64,000 nt of DNA from Kryptolebias marmoratus (lineage: Eukaryota; Chordata; Actinopteri; Cyprinodontiformes; Rivulidae), in assembly GCF_001649575.2 (NCBI RefSeq), contig NC_051441.1, positions 9,505,456 through 9,569,455 on the forward strand, given 5' to 3'. This document shows, piece after piece, positions 29,422-48,600 of this stretch (its first letter is position 1; every line of letters begins with the position of its first letter). The position numbers and the translations under genes are program-made. Under the pieces are notes generated by a model. It was not told the DNA's origin. It was given only the letters and a program-made list of their open reading frames with translations, and did not search any database.

Positions 29422-30028
29422 ATGACTACCACAAACAAGGGAAACAAGGCCTTAAAGGTAAAAACATCTTGAGTGACACTGACAAATATGGCTCCAAACT
29501 ATGACAGCTTTAATATGCGAGTGTTGTTATTTTAAACAGACAAAAACAGAACAACTAAAACTAACTTATCCGCAGGTGAAGCGGGAGCCTGGGGAAAATG
29601 GCACCAGCCTCACAGATGACGAGCTCGTCTCCATGTCTGTGCGTGAACTGAACCAGCATTTACGGGGGCTGACCAAAGAGGAGATCCTGCAGCTGAAGCA
29701 GCGGCGGCGCACCCTGAAGAACCGCGGCTACGCTGCGAGCTGCCGGGTGAAGCGCGTCACCCAGAAGGAGGAGCTGGAAAAGCAGAAGGCCCAGCTGCAG
29801 CAGGAGGTGGACAAGCTGGCCACGGAGAACGCCAGCATGAAGGTGGAGCTGGACGCTCTGCGCTCAAAGTACGAGGCCCTCCAGAGCTTCGCCAGGACTG
29901 TGGCCCGCAACCCCGTCACTTCAGCGAGGGGACCTATGGCCTCCGTGATAGGGCCCCTCATCCCTGGTAAAGTAGCCGCCACCAGCGTCATCACCATCGT
30001 CAAATCCAAAACGGAGGCTAGGTCGTAG
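29422..30028 (+). CDS. mafg: small Maf bZIP transcription factor MafG
   Basis: Nuclear bZIP protein without a transactivation domain. It dimerises with itself or with CNC partners such as NRF2, NFE2 and BACH and binds Maf recognition and antioxidant response elements. Two coding exons, 29422-29457 (12 codons) and 29576-30028, give 162 residues, the length of human MAFG. The start [19 protein letters not shown], the extended homology region ([16 protein letters not shown]), the basic region ([18 protein letters not shown]) and the leucine zipper that follows are near-identical to MAFG. The tail, ending [13 protein letters not shown], separates MAFG from MAFK and MAFF. The zipper is followed by the ARNPV...GKVAATS segment typical of MAFG. 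The neighbours pycr1 and pcyt2 match human. Confidence 0.97.
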
Positions 30029-30809
30029 GAGCAGCAGGAAAATGCTCAGAGCTTAACTAGTCAGTGCATTGTAACATGGAGCAGGATTTCCTGTGTCAGT
30101 TCTCACTTTTCCTTTGGCACTAACTCGTAAAATGCTTCCCAGTTCACTCTAACAGTATGACTCAGAAGTGTTCGTTCGTCAAGTTGTTTGTAGTCGTGCT
30201 AAAGTGACAAATGCTTGTTTTTTATAAGACTGAGGGGCTAAGTCTGAAGAATTGACATTTCTAGAGTCTCACAAGTGGTCACAACCCAGAAAACAATAAA
30301 TTATAGACGTGACTCCTCTCTAATTCCATAGCACAGACTGGAGAAACATCATATTCTATAAGAATTGTTATTCTGCACTGACTAAAATGTAAATGGTCAC
30401 GCTTTTGGTTTTAATACTACATAGGTCTTCAAACAAAGCTGACTTACACAAAACTAGAAATCACTCCTGTTTTTGTTGTCGGATATAAATCAACCTTTGG
30501 TTCATTTCTGTTCTTACATTTGTGAAAGGCTTCAGTGAAGTTGTCATTATCAACATGACTGGTAGATGCAATAATATGTGTATGCACTGAAAACACACAC
30601 ACACAAAAAACCCGATCTGGAGTATTTATGGTCAAGTGAACAATGATCAGCAGTTCTCACAGATGTTGTTCCAGAGCTGAGTGCCATTCCAATACAATGA
30701 TATCTGAAAACCTGAATGTTATTACAGTAATATCCTCATGTTTTACGGGGACAAACGTTTTGAGGCGTCATTTTGATCGTAGAGGAAAACATGTCATTTT
30801 CTTTCAAAG

Positions 30810-30877
<68 letters not shown>

Positions 30878-33715
30878 TGCATTTTTTTATTATTATTATT
30901 TTGTATTTAATTGGTAACAGGGCCGTCATATATTTCCAGAAAAAAAAAGAAAAAAAAATAGGGAAAAAAGTCTTGACACAAGCTTTACTGTTTGAATTGT
31001 TAAGGTGTAGAAAACTTTGTCTAATGTTGAGTTCCTGGTTTTTATTACTTGGTAGGTTCAATTCCATTGTTTATAGAAATGCATAAAAAAGAAAACACAA
31101 ACAAACGGAAAAAAAAAAAATCCTGTGAAATCTTTTTTGCAATTGTACCAAAAGTGGCTTACTATTGAAGTCTGATAGCTTTTTCTAGTGACTAGGCGCG
31201 TACAGTGGGGTAGCGCGTGATGTGACGTGTAAGTGACAAGTTGGCGGTGTCGTTCACTGTATAGATGTCAATGCTGTGCTATTTTAAACAAATCTGTAGA
31301 GCTAAACTAGATGGTGTAAACAAGGTCAATTGTCTTTGTGCGTATTGGCATCTGTGGTATCCTCCGCTTCCTCGGTGTTAGTTACAAATCATGTTGTCAT
31401 TAAGAGTTTACGTCATTGAGCAGCGCAAGACAGATATCGGTAAAATAGCATCAGTGAACATGAACGACTGAAGACATTTGAAGCTCAAACGGATCGTGAA
31501 TAACGGCTGCACCTGACGACGGATCCCTGTAACCTGACATGAAATGATTTCATCATCGTTTCTGAATGAAATCGCTGTAATAAAATGCGTCTTTTTCTTT
31601 CTTTTTTTTATCAACGAAAAGTACCGACAGCTCAACGTTTCGACGGTGGATTTGCGTTTCACAAAGTTTGCATTTTCTTAAGGGATCTGAGATCGCACAA
31701 GTTAATTTGAAGACTAGCCGCTGGAGGTTTCGGCAGCTCCTCCGTGTCTTCGCCCGTTTGTCTTCAGATGGAAGCGGTAGGGACTGGCTGAGGGGTTTGT
31801 ATATATGCACTAAGCTCCTGCTTGTTTTGCTCAGGACAAAACAGGCCACGAAAAATGGATGAGAAGCAAAGTGGCAGGGATGGCAGCTCTGTTCTCTCTC
31901 TCTCTCTTTTCTTTCTTTCTCTTTCTTTTTTTTTCCTTTCTTTTATTCCTTGTCATAAAGGGCTTCAATCCACACTTAGAAAGAGACGCAGCACGGCGAT
32001 GTGGAATCACAATCACGAGCAGCTGCCAGCGGCGCTTCCTCTGTGCCAAGTGTGGCGTCTCCTGGTCTCGTTAAAAAAATAAAAGGAGTTTAACACCGAG
32101 GCGGCCGTGCACCTGAAGGTGAAAGCGGTTGTGTAACGACATTAACGCAGCGCGCCGGTCAGAGCGGGTCGTGGTGTCGGGGGAGACGTTTAGCTCCGGA
32201 CACTCTCAAATACGCCGTCTCAGCAAAAACGCCACGCCAGAGATGTGGATGCTGATTACACTGTCTGTGTGCAAGTTTCCTTGTCCCGACTTTGTCAACA
32301 TGCTTAGCTATCTGCAGTGACTGGTGAACTGTGGGGAAAAAATATATCCGTGACTCTTGACATAGCTCAGTATTGATGTTGGCGTCCTTATTGCTGTGGC
32401 AGTCTTGTGGAGTGAATATTTCTTTTTTCTTTTTTTTTTTCTCCTTTTTTTTTTCCAGTTTCTTCTTGTTTTTTTTTTCTTCGTGTCGAGTGTCTTTAAG
32501 GTGTTCAAGTGGCACTGTTGACCAATCTTTGAATCTCGTCTCGAGATGATGACTCTTTATCACACATACTGGTGTATAGTATGTAGCTGCAGTAGGTATT
32601 GATGACCATTGTGAAAAAGTGACCCTTAATATGCAACTCAGTGGAAACGCGTGAAAGAGACATATAAGGTTAATCAGTATTGTCAAAGTTGTGAGAATAT
32701 GTTATTTAAATGTTGTCACTATTTTGTTTTTTCAGGGTGGGGGGGAGTTTTTAGTTGTAAAATGTGTTTGTTTTTGTTTTTTTTTTCCTCAGATTTTGCT
32801 TCTGTAAGTGTAAAAAGCATTTGGCCCTTGTTTATTTCTTTCCTGTGGTAATTCAAAGGAGCCACAACCCAGCTGCACTAAAGCCTTATTGGATGAGTCT
32901 TACTGATTTATAAATTGGACATGGATATTAACTGAAAGATACTGCTGTTATAGAGATGTTTGTGCACTAAGTGGATGATAGATTCTGTCACAAGGGCCTC
33001 ATGCAATATTTATTTCGTCTTCTTTGGGACGTGTGTGTGTACGTGGTTGTTGGAGTGTGGTTCCTCTGCTGCTACATCAGTCATTAATGCTCATTGTTTG
33101 CTGTTGCGTCGTCCGCGGCACTTCTGTTCTCATTACGTGGTGTGTTTTTAATTGATCTTAACACTGTAATTTGTTCTGCAGATTTAATTTTTAATTGAAC
33201 AAAGCTTCTTTTTTAACATGTTAGAGAGGATAATAACAGCACTTGTGGGGCAGTTGAATTTAATAGCTCTCAAAATGTAAGCTTTCCTTTTTTTAATCTT
33301 TTTTTTTCTTTTTTCTTCGGTGTGACATTATTCTTTGTAAAACGGTTGACTGTGCAGGTTTTTTTCCTCTTACTCTATGGAGTGGATTTTGTGTTTCAAA
33401 AAGGAATCTAAATCTGACTAAAGCGAGTAATACAAAGTTAATCTGTTTTGTTATATTTCTGTATGGGTTGTAATAAAATATTGCAGTACTTTGTATGAAA
33501 ACAGACAATAGTTAATTGTAACTATTTATAAATTAAATTATTGTACTTTTTTGCAATCTGTAGATAAGCACTATGTATTCATATACAGTATCAGCTGTGG
33601 ATTTAAATGTGATTCTTTGAGGTGTCTAAGTTATTGATGTATATATTGTATGTTTGTTGATACAGCTTACTTTATTTTCTATAAGATCAATAAAATGTTT
33701 TGGAAAATGATCTTA
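30029..33715 (+). other. probable long mafg 3' UTR
   Basis: No open frame of note follows the stop. AATAAA occurs at about 30295, allowing a short 3' UTR of about 290 nt, and again in a well-formed context (GATCAATAAAATG) at about 33688, which would give a 3.7-kb 3' UTR comparable to the long one of mammalian MAFG. The region includes a TA microsatellite (30813-30873), CT-rich runs near 31891-31940 and a CpG-containing patch near 32095-32190. The full extent is inferred. Confidence 0.5.
30813..30873. repeat. TA dinucleotide microsatellite
   Basis: About 30 uninterrupted AT/TA units in the probable mafg 3' UTR. The tract can form hairpins and is likely to vary in length. Confidence 0.95.
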
Positions 33716-36109
33716 CGGGCGTTATTTGAGTCTCCTGAACACTCTGGAAATTAGGTTTTTGTCAGATTCTGTGGCGTCATTGACCCAGTTTGATACTTGT
33801 AAAAATAAACTGGCTGGGAAGGCTTTCTGCCGGCCAGGGTAGGTTTCAGAAGACAGCGATCATTTAGATGGCACAATTTCTTTTTCTGTGATCCAAAAAA
33901 AGCTGCCGGGTGACCCACTTTGGCTAACCTCAGCGGACGTATTTTTGGCCCGACACGAGTAAAACATTAGAGTCATGAAGGATGTCTAGGTGTGCTTGTC
34001 CTAGATTAGGAGGAGTTGTGAGTTAGTCATCTCTGTTCCCTGTGGAGCTCCTAACCACCCCACCAACCCCCTCCTCATCTCAGTGCACCTCATCAAACAT
34101 CAGCCTCCTCAGCAGCGTTTCAACCCTGGTGCATTCAAAACACATCTCAGGAGAGAATTTGCAGCGACAAAGAGACAGATGGCTTCAGACAAGTTACATC
34201 TTACCACTTCATGCTGCAGGGCAAGTCTGAGCCCCGGCGCCTCGGCGCTCTCGCAGCGTGTTGCTGCTCCTCTGTTCTCTTTAAACGCTCCTACAGGTCT
34301 GTGTGACCTGTGCCTAAAAACAGGCTCTCCTCTCCTTGGTTGCCTGCCCCAGACGAGCGAGTGGCCTCGGAAGAGTTGATTAATTTGGCGGGTTGGGTTA
34401 AGGTGAGCCGGTGGGCTATCTAGGACAGCATTCTTCATTTTCACCCACTTCTGCAGCAGGTGCCTGCCCCAGTTCTCGGACCACAACCTGCCGTACAATT
34501 AATGTTGCCATCCCCATCAGCTAAGGGTGAACAGTTGCCACATGCGCCCTCTCACAGTTTAACACAGGGCGACATGCCACAAATTTCATTCTAGCAGATG
34601 AGATTACATTTAGGGAAAGGTTTATCGCTTCTTTTTATTTTTCTCCCAATTATTATAATTATTATTTTGTAGACATCAGGAACAAGTGACTTAAATCTGA
34701 TCTGGAGAATCGTAAGGAATATTCTCAGAGGCATTTAGTTTTAGTTGAACAGGGAGTTCTGCACAATGTGGGTCCCTGATCGGACAAAAGATGCAACTGA
34801 AGACAAAGGAGATCAGGATATTGTGTTTACAGCCTGGTAGGAAGTGGCTGTGTGGCTGTGTGGGATGAGGGTGCCCCCTGCTGGCACTCCAGTGGAAAAA
34901 CAAATACCTAAATCTAAAAGGGCTTTTTAACAAGATGACACCACATGCTGTAAACAGGAGGTATTTTTATTTTATTTTATTTGTTAGTTTGTTTCTTGTT
35001 CACTGACATTATGAGCTGAAAAAAGGCACATTTAACCCTTTATGCTGAAGTGAAATAATTACAGATTATTGCCGGTGGCACACCAGAACAAAAACCTCAG
35101 AGGCGAACAGCAGTGAGTTTACAGGGTGGGTGTTGCCCCCCCTGCCCACAGCTCATGTTCGAGCAGCTGGACAGCGTTACACATTACCTTATGGTCACAC
35201 GGTAGGTTTTTCCTGTCCTTATTCATATTCTGTCTCGCAGATGTCTTCTAAGCTCATATTTTTACTTTAAACCTGAAGGTTTTAACTGTTAACTGCAGCA
35301 CAAGACAGACGCTCCAGTTTTATCTGTACATTTAAATTTACTGAAAGTATGACAGGTGATTTATACTCTACCTCTTTGTTTACAATAAATAATTGATGCT
35401 GAAAGTTAAAATAATGTCAAAGTGGAAGGAATCGATGGCTCTGTTCTACAACGTAAGGATGAGTCGAGTGATGTTTACTACTAAATATAGTACTGTGTAA
35501 AGGTTTGGAGACGTCCCTCATTTTTTAATAAGTTGCTTTCAACAGGGCAGAATTTCTTGTAATCGTTTAAAATTGTTTATAGCAATACTAGTTCATTATT
35601 TCAAACCTTTGTTTTTTAAAAAACCTTGGCTGCTTTTTTCACCCGGTGTTCATTCCAACACCTTGATCTGTTGAGAGAAATGATTTTGTTTATGACTCCT
35701 AAATGCCAAGAATGAACCAAAACTAATTTAAAACAGAATATTTAGACACTCTGGGCTCTTTGTCACTGGCACTCTGTCACAGATGACACAAAAAATAACA
35801 TTTTAGCAGCAATAAGGCGATTCTAAAGAGCTATTAGTTGATGAGGATCTGAGGAATGATGCAGCTTTCAGGTCTTTGCATTTTCTTTTAAAGAAACTTT
35901 TAAAAGAAATGAAAGAAATGATTTATAACTTTTACACAGTATTACACTCTTATATTTGTACACTGACATGTTGTTACATCCTGCAATTGATTAAAAACAA
36001 CATTTCCATCGTTAGTTATTGATTAAATAGTGTTTTTCAATCTTGTTTTCACAGGAAGTTAGTAGAAATGACACCTGAGCTCAGTCACTCACATCAAACG
36101 GGCCGCCGT
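33716..36109. other. intergenic region between mafg and pcyt2
   Basis: In human this interval holds SIRT7, but no sirtuin exon could be recognised here on either strand. The short frames around 34042-34500 show no family motif. A small inverted-repeat element occupies 35491-35941. Confidence 0.5.
35491..35941. mobile_element. short non-autonomous DNA transposon (MITE)
   Basis: Terminal inverted repeats TACTGTGTAAAGGTT (35491-35505) and AACTTTTACACAGTA (35927-35941) agree at 14 of 15 positions and enclose about 420 bp of AT-rich DNA with no open frame. TA dinucleotides lie close to both ends, as expected of the Tc1/mariner type, but the exact target duplication is unclear. Confidence 0.6.
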
Positions 36110-36125
36110 CCTCAGGGACAGCGCC

Positions 36126-36160
36126 GTCACGTGATCGTGGAACCCGCCTGGATTACGTAA
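36126..36160 (+). promoter_or_regulatory. pcyt2 promoter: E-box and D-box
   Basis: GTCACGTGAT (36126-36135) holds a CACGTG E-box and is one base from the CLEAR/TFEB motif. TTACGTAA (36153-36160) is a perfect D-box for PAR-bZIP/NFIL3 factors. They are 17 bp apart in a CpG-rich segment about 380-410 bp before the start codon, ahead of a TATA-like AAAATAAAAG near 36215. Function is inferred. Confidence 0.45.
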
Positions 36161-36355
36161 CACGGTGTCGGCTGCGCCCTCCGGCTCCATCACCGCCACC
36201 GGTTCGGACCTTTCAAAATAAAAGCCACACGAGCGCAAACCTTAAACGGCGCGGCGGGTTTTAAAGGCGGCGCGCTCACTTCCGCCGCGTGCCGACTGCG
36301 CTGCTCGGCCGGGCTTGACGCACCGTGGGCCGTGCGTGCGTCGCTGCGTCGACCC

Positions 36356-36387
<32 letters not shown>

Positions 36388-36535
36388 GGCGTTGGCGCAT
36401 CACACCACCACCACCACTGCCGCTGCTGCCGCCGCTGACACAGAACGCGGCCGTCCGGCACACAGACGGAGGAGCGGTCCCACCTGTCACGGTGCGGCAG
36501 AAACACCTGACTCGGAGAGAGGCGCGCTGGTCAGA

Positions 36536-43658
<7,123 letters not shown>

Positions 43659-44745
43659 GGCATCATCTCCTGGGGGTTTTAACTCAACGTCGACCAGCTA
43701 AGTTCCTCTAAATTCCTGTACAGTAAAATGAACTCTTTCTCCAACATGAGAAAGTGTGATATTAACCCTGGGTGTTCTGCTGTGGAGTCATCATGTGTAC
43801 TGTATGTTTGTGGAGAACCCTAAACAATAAGGCAGAACAAGGAAGATGTCACTATATCTTCAAATTTCTATTTTATGTCTTAGGACATTTTAAACCTTTT
43901 ATTCTTTGCCTTCAAAAAAAAAAAGACTTTATTATCCAATTTTAACAAATGAAGTGTGTATACTTTTAAATATAAAACAAAGAATTTGATCTGTCATTTC
44001 CGTGGGGCTGTTGCTGCTTTTTGCACAGCAATGAGCCTGAGCCCACAGCTAATCCACGCGTGTGTATATATTCTGTATCTACGTATGCAAGTCTTAGAAA
44101 GTGATCGTAGAGTCTCTGCAGGCTGCTGGACCCACGAGAAGATCAGGGGAGGCGTTTCCCTGCTACTCACATGTTGGAACTTTGACCTCATGTACTGTGC
44201 TCCCAGAGTCTGCACTGACTGCACAAGAAAAACAAAACAAAAAAAAAAACACTTTTTTTTAACACAAAGATATGCACTGTTGAGACCTGACCGTCTGATC
44301 ATTTGAGTCTTTTTTTATATAAAAAAAAAGCACTTAGAGTTCCTACATAGAGATAATTACATGTTTAACTTAAACTTCCATAGCGTAATTAAAGAAACAT
44401 AACGAATGCTAAGTGTTGTTGCCTTGAACATGGAGTACATTTCATACAGTCTCTTAAATCCTGAGTAATTTAACCTCCGTGTCTTTACCAGATGGGATGA
44501 TTAAATACTGCATATATTTTTTGTAGATGTATATTTTACTCTCCTCCTCTCGGTGACCTGAGGTACAGATGGTACTGTGTTGTTTCAAAGCATAAGAACA
44601 TGTGTCCTTGTCGAGCTGAAATGTGTTTAGTGTAGGTTATGATCTGTTGGCCATGTTACTGATCACTCCCAGTTGGACATATAATGTAGAAACTGATTGG
44701 ATTTACAGTATGTAATTGCTAATAAAATGATACTCTCATAACCTG
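43659..44745 (+). terminator. pcyt2 3' UTR and poly(A) signal
   Basis: After the TAA stop an AT-rich 3' UTR of about 1.1 kb leads to GCTAATAAAATG, with AATAAA at 44721-44726, followed by a TG-rich stretch as expected downstream of a cleavage site. Confidence 0.6.
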
Positions 44746-45601
44746 TTTTGTGTCTCGTTTTTACTTCTTTGGACAATGTGTGCCACTTGTCAAGCCTTTT
44801 TTAAATTTCCATGGGACTAAAAGTGAAGCAAAAATCAGTATTAGTCACATGAAGTTTAAGTCTGTGTTTGAGTGGAGAAAAATATATTTATTTAGTTTAT
44901 TTGCTTTCTGATTAAAGGAGTTCTGTTAACACATTTCAGGCAGATAAACATTAACACGTTTGTCCCATAAACAGGTTATGACTGTTTGTTCTTTTTAAAA
45001 CTGTGATAATCATTTCTTTATTAGGGTCCAAAGATGGCAACAATTTTATAACAAGAAAGTGGACTTTATTATGACAGAAACTAACTTCCTGTTTCGGTGT
45101 CTTGCGCTTTTATTTTGAAGGAGCGCTTTACACACATGGTTCTAATTAAGCGTCTGCGCTGAAAACAAAACAAATTTAACAAAACTTTTTATATTGCTAA
45201 CCGACTTTTATTTATGTGACTCAAACGACGAACCGGTGGGAAAAAATAACAACAAAGAAATGTTTAGCTGTTTAAAAATACTACCTCTCCCTCTGCAGGT
45301 AAAACCGACTTTTATTATCATAAATTGAACTAGAAGTTCCTGATGAGCACAGTTTCGGATATTTTATAAAACATTTTAAGCTGTGTAACAAATGTTTACT
45401 CATTTTCCTCATTAAAAGGACTAAACCAGATAGCAGATTTACTGTTTTTTCCTCTGCTACATTTTTTAAATGCAGCACAAGGTTTGCATTATTGGAATAT
45501 TTAGGTTAAATTGTTATTCCACATAATGTTTGACCTTATAGTTACAAGTCATTTGGATCCAAATACCCAAAACTGTGATTTATTTATTTGCTTTAACTCA
45601 G
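44746..45601. other. intergenic region and possible upstream part of gnav1
   Basis: No clear exon. A pyrimidine-rich stretch ending TTTAACTCAG (45592-45601) looks like a splice acceptor just before the first recognised gnav1 exon, so a further 5' exon may lie in this stretch. Confidence 0.4.
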
Positions 45602-45613
45602 CTCTGCCTGGGG

Positions 45614-48600
45614 ATGTGCCTTCAGCAGGACATCACAGAGGAAAGTAAGAGAGCCAAACTGAAGAGCTCCAAAATTGAACAAGACCTTTGGGAAGAAGCC
45701 GAAGCCGAGAGGAGGGTTATTAAAATCCTCATGCTTGGTAAGGTTACGTTTTGTCATTTATCCAATCCCTCCGCTGTCAGTTTGTTACCGAACATCTTAT
45801 GAACCGCTGGACAGCCAGCTGGCCTCAGAACACACAAAGATGGCCAAAACACAGCCGATTTTCCAGATACTGAACTGAAATTTGGTGTGGTAGTAGCTGA
45901 GCCTGGTTCCCAGCACTCCCAGGTGCTCCTCAGTTTGTGAGATCTCTGCTTAAAACTTTAGCATTACCTGTTGGAGTCAAACCAGTTTTTTATGTTGGTA
46001 AAATACATCATGAACTCCTTCATGGCTCTCTATGAAACCCTCAGGACATAATCATTGGGTGTTCATCTTTAACTGATTAATTTTAAGAGTCAATCCAGTT
46101 CAAGATGGCTGCCGAAGCAAGTTGATATTAGCAACAGAAAAACAACGCAATCTTAGTCAGTTTGACAGATATTGAGCTAAAATTTGATGTAGTAGTAGTA
46201 GCTGGGAATCATTCACAACATGTACTCTTAATGTGACATCTTGCAATAATGCAATAGGCAGCAGGCCATATGCATTCTTTCAGGGAATAGTAGTCCTCCT
46301 AATAATTGTAAGTATTTGTATTTTAATAAAAAAGATATTTAGTATTTGGTTTGTGTTGCAGGAGTTGCAGAGAGCGGAAAGAGTACAGTCATCAAACAGA
46401 TAAAGATAATCCACAGTCATGGCTTCTCCAGACAGGAGCTCATCAGCTTCAAGGTACTGAACGTTGAGCTTTTAAAGTGTTAAAGTGGCACCAAACGTTG
46501 TTTCTCCAGTATCGGTGTCAGCACGTTATGAGTAATAAAATATCCTGCTCTTCAAAGCCTGCAGTGTTGGACAACCTTTTAACATCCCTGAAGATTGTTC
46601 TGCACGGAATGGGCAAGCTGCGGATAAACCTCACAAACAAGAACAACGAGGTGAAATAAAAGGATCGCACTTCATGCAACCCCTCTTTATTACACTAGAT
46701 GTCAGTCTCTATTTTTCTGTGACAGAACCAGCACCGGTGTCTGAGCACTGCTGTTCTTTTTACAAGTTCTACTGATTTGTCTTTTAATGAGGGAATATAC
46801 ATAAATACATGTGTAATTGATTGAATCATCCAAGTCTTAAATCAGCCAGGCCTGCTGAGCTGAAAAGCTCGGGTTATTTCCAGAAATTAACACATTTTTG
46901 GTGTGGAAATGGATTGTATAATATAGTCATTTAATATAAATGTTAATGCATTCTCATTTTCAGATAGTAAAATGTGCTGCAGATAATAAAAATAATTACC
47001 ATCACCTTTTTCAAGCAGACTGTGTGCTGTTTTCAGATGCACGCTCGCGCCATTCTGTCCTGCAGCCAGTGTTTGGGAGACGACCAGGAGCCGCTCCCTT
47101 TCGTGGCGCGTTCTTTCTGTGCGCTTTGGGCCGACCAGGCCGTGCGAGCGGCAGCAGCCAGAGGCTACGAGTACCAGCTGAACGACTCTGCCCTCTAGTG
47201 AGTACACCGACCTGAGGTGGTTTGCGGCGCACAGCGCTCCCCGATTATGGCCGAAGGTGGAAATGTCACGGGGGAAATTGCTCAGTAAGAAGTGTTGTTG
47301 TCAATACAGAGCAACACTAAAGGCAGTGCTGAGAATAACTCGCTCTCTCTCTCAGGAAATGATTTGTGTGACATTTGTGGAATGGGAGGCTTAATTAGGA
47401 CCAAAAAAAAAATCTTGTTTGCAGATTTCAGGTTGATGGGTGTTAGGCTGCAGCAGCTAAAACAAACATGACTAAAGAGACCAATTTGCTGGCTAATAAG
47501 AAGCCAACCAGCAGCACTTGTGTAGAGAGGAAACAAGAAGAAATTTGATGTTTTTTTTTTTTATTTTTGTTCATAAATTATGCACCTGGTTAAGAAATAA
47601 GCTTGGTTTCCCCAGTTTGTCTTTTAACCAAGCAGTCAAATATTAACTAAAGCAAGAGCAGCCTGTAAGGCGTCATAAAGTCCCATCTCACCTCTGAAGG
47701 TTGAGCAGCTTTAATGTGTGTCGCATCATCAGCTGGATACGTTTTCACTAATGAAATCACTGCTTTGCATTTCAGCAAAACAATATGATTTGGTGACGGG
47801 TGGATATCAGTGTAGACATATGGATAAATAAAATAATGTTCAGTTGTTTTAATGTTGTTTAAATAGAATAAAACACATTTTTATATCAGAAGGGATGTCT
47901 GTACTGTCCCTGTACTGCTGACACATTTAGGTAAAAGTTTTGTTTCTCTGAACTACCACGCTATAAAATGTTTATTTCTGTAACATGTTACTTGATAGGC
48001 TGATGTTTCCATCATTGACAGTTTAAAGGAAAGATTTGGAGAACTATAACACATAAATAAAACAAAGATATAACTTTTTGGCAAATATTGCAATTTATTG
48101 CTTTCTGTGACCAACTGTTAGTGTTTCAGTTTCAAATTGGTAGCTATTTGATTGGTCTTAAATGAACATTTAAGGTGTATTAATATAATTTATTTTACAT
48201 CACTAAGAGATTGTGAAGGTCTATTTGTTTTTATCTATTTTTTATGCATTTATTACTTGCAGGAGTACCTGTTGAAATCTGTAGAAGCATCATTAATAAA
48301 CACAACTTGTGTTGAGTTGCATGTTGTTTTTAAATGAAGAGAGAGGTTTTTTTTTCCTTCGATGAATGTAGACTTAATGGGTAGAATTGAACTCCTTATC
48401 TTTGAGGCAACAAGGAGGCGATCAGTCAAGATAAAATCTACTCCAGGTGGGCAGACGGAGAAAGATGGAGGTGTGACAGCTTCATTATTGGAACTCAATA
48501 AAGTTTGAAGCTGGGGGATTATCTGAGACTCGTCTGGCTCTCTTTCAGTCTTCTCACCTTGCAGAACCCAGCATTGATTTCTCTCCCCCCTGAAATGTTG

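Noticed and set aside
32159..32686. 175-residue open frame on the minus strand
   Set aside because: Lysine-rich low-complexity translation of T-runs in the mafg 3' UTR.
34042..34500. Overlapping open frames that might be a lost sirt7 exon
   Set aside because: None of the sirtuin NAD-binding or catalytic motifs is present in any frame.
36332..36535. In-frame N-terminal extension of pcyt2 with a polyglutamate run
   Set aside because: The frame is open, but its first codon is GTG and there is no ATG before 36536; the start MISNG matches human MIRNG.
45575..45613. Longer gnav1 start at 45575
   Set aside because: The codon at 45575 is GTG, and the stretch overlaps a probable splice acceptor.
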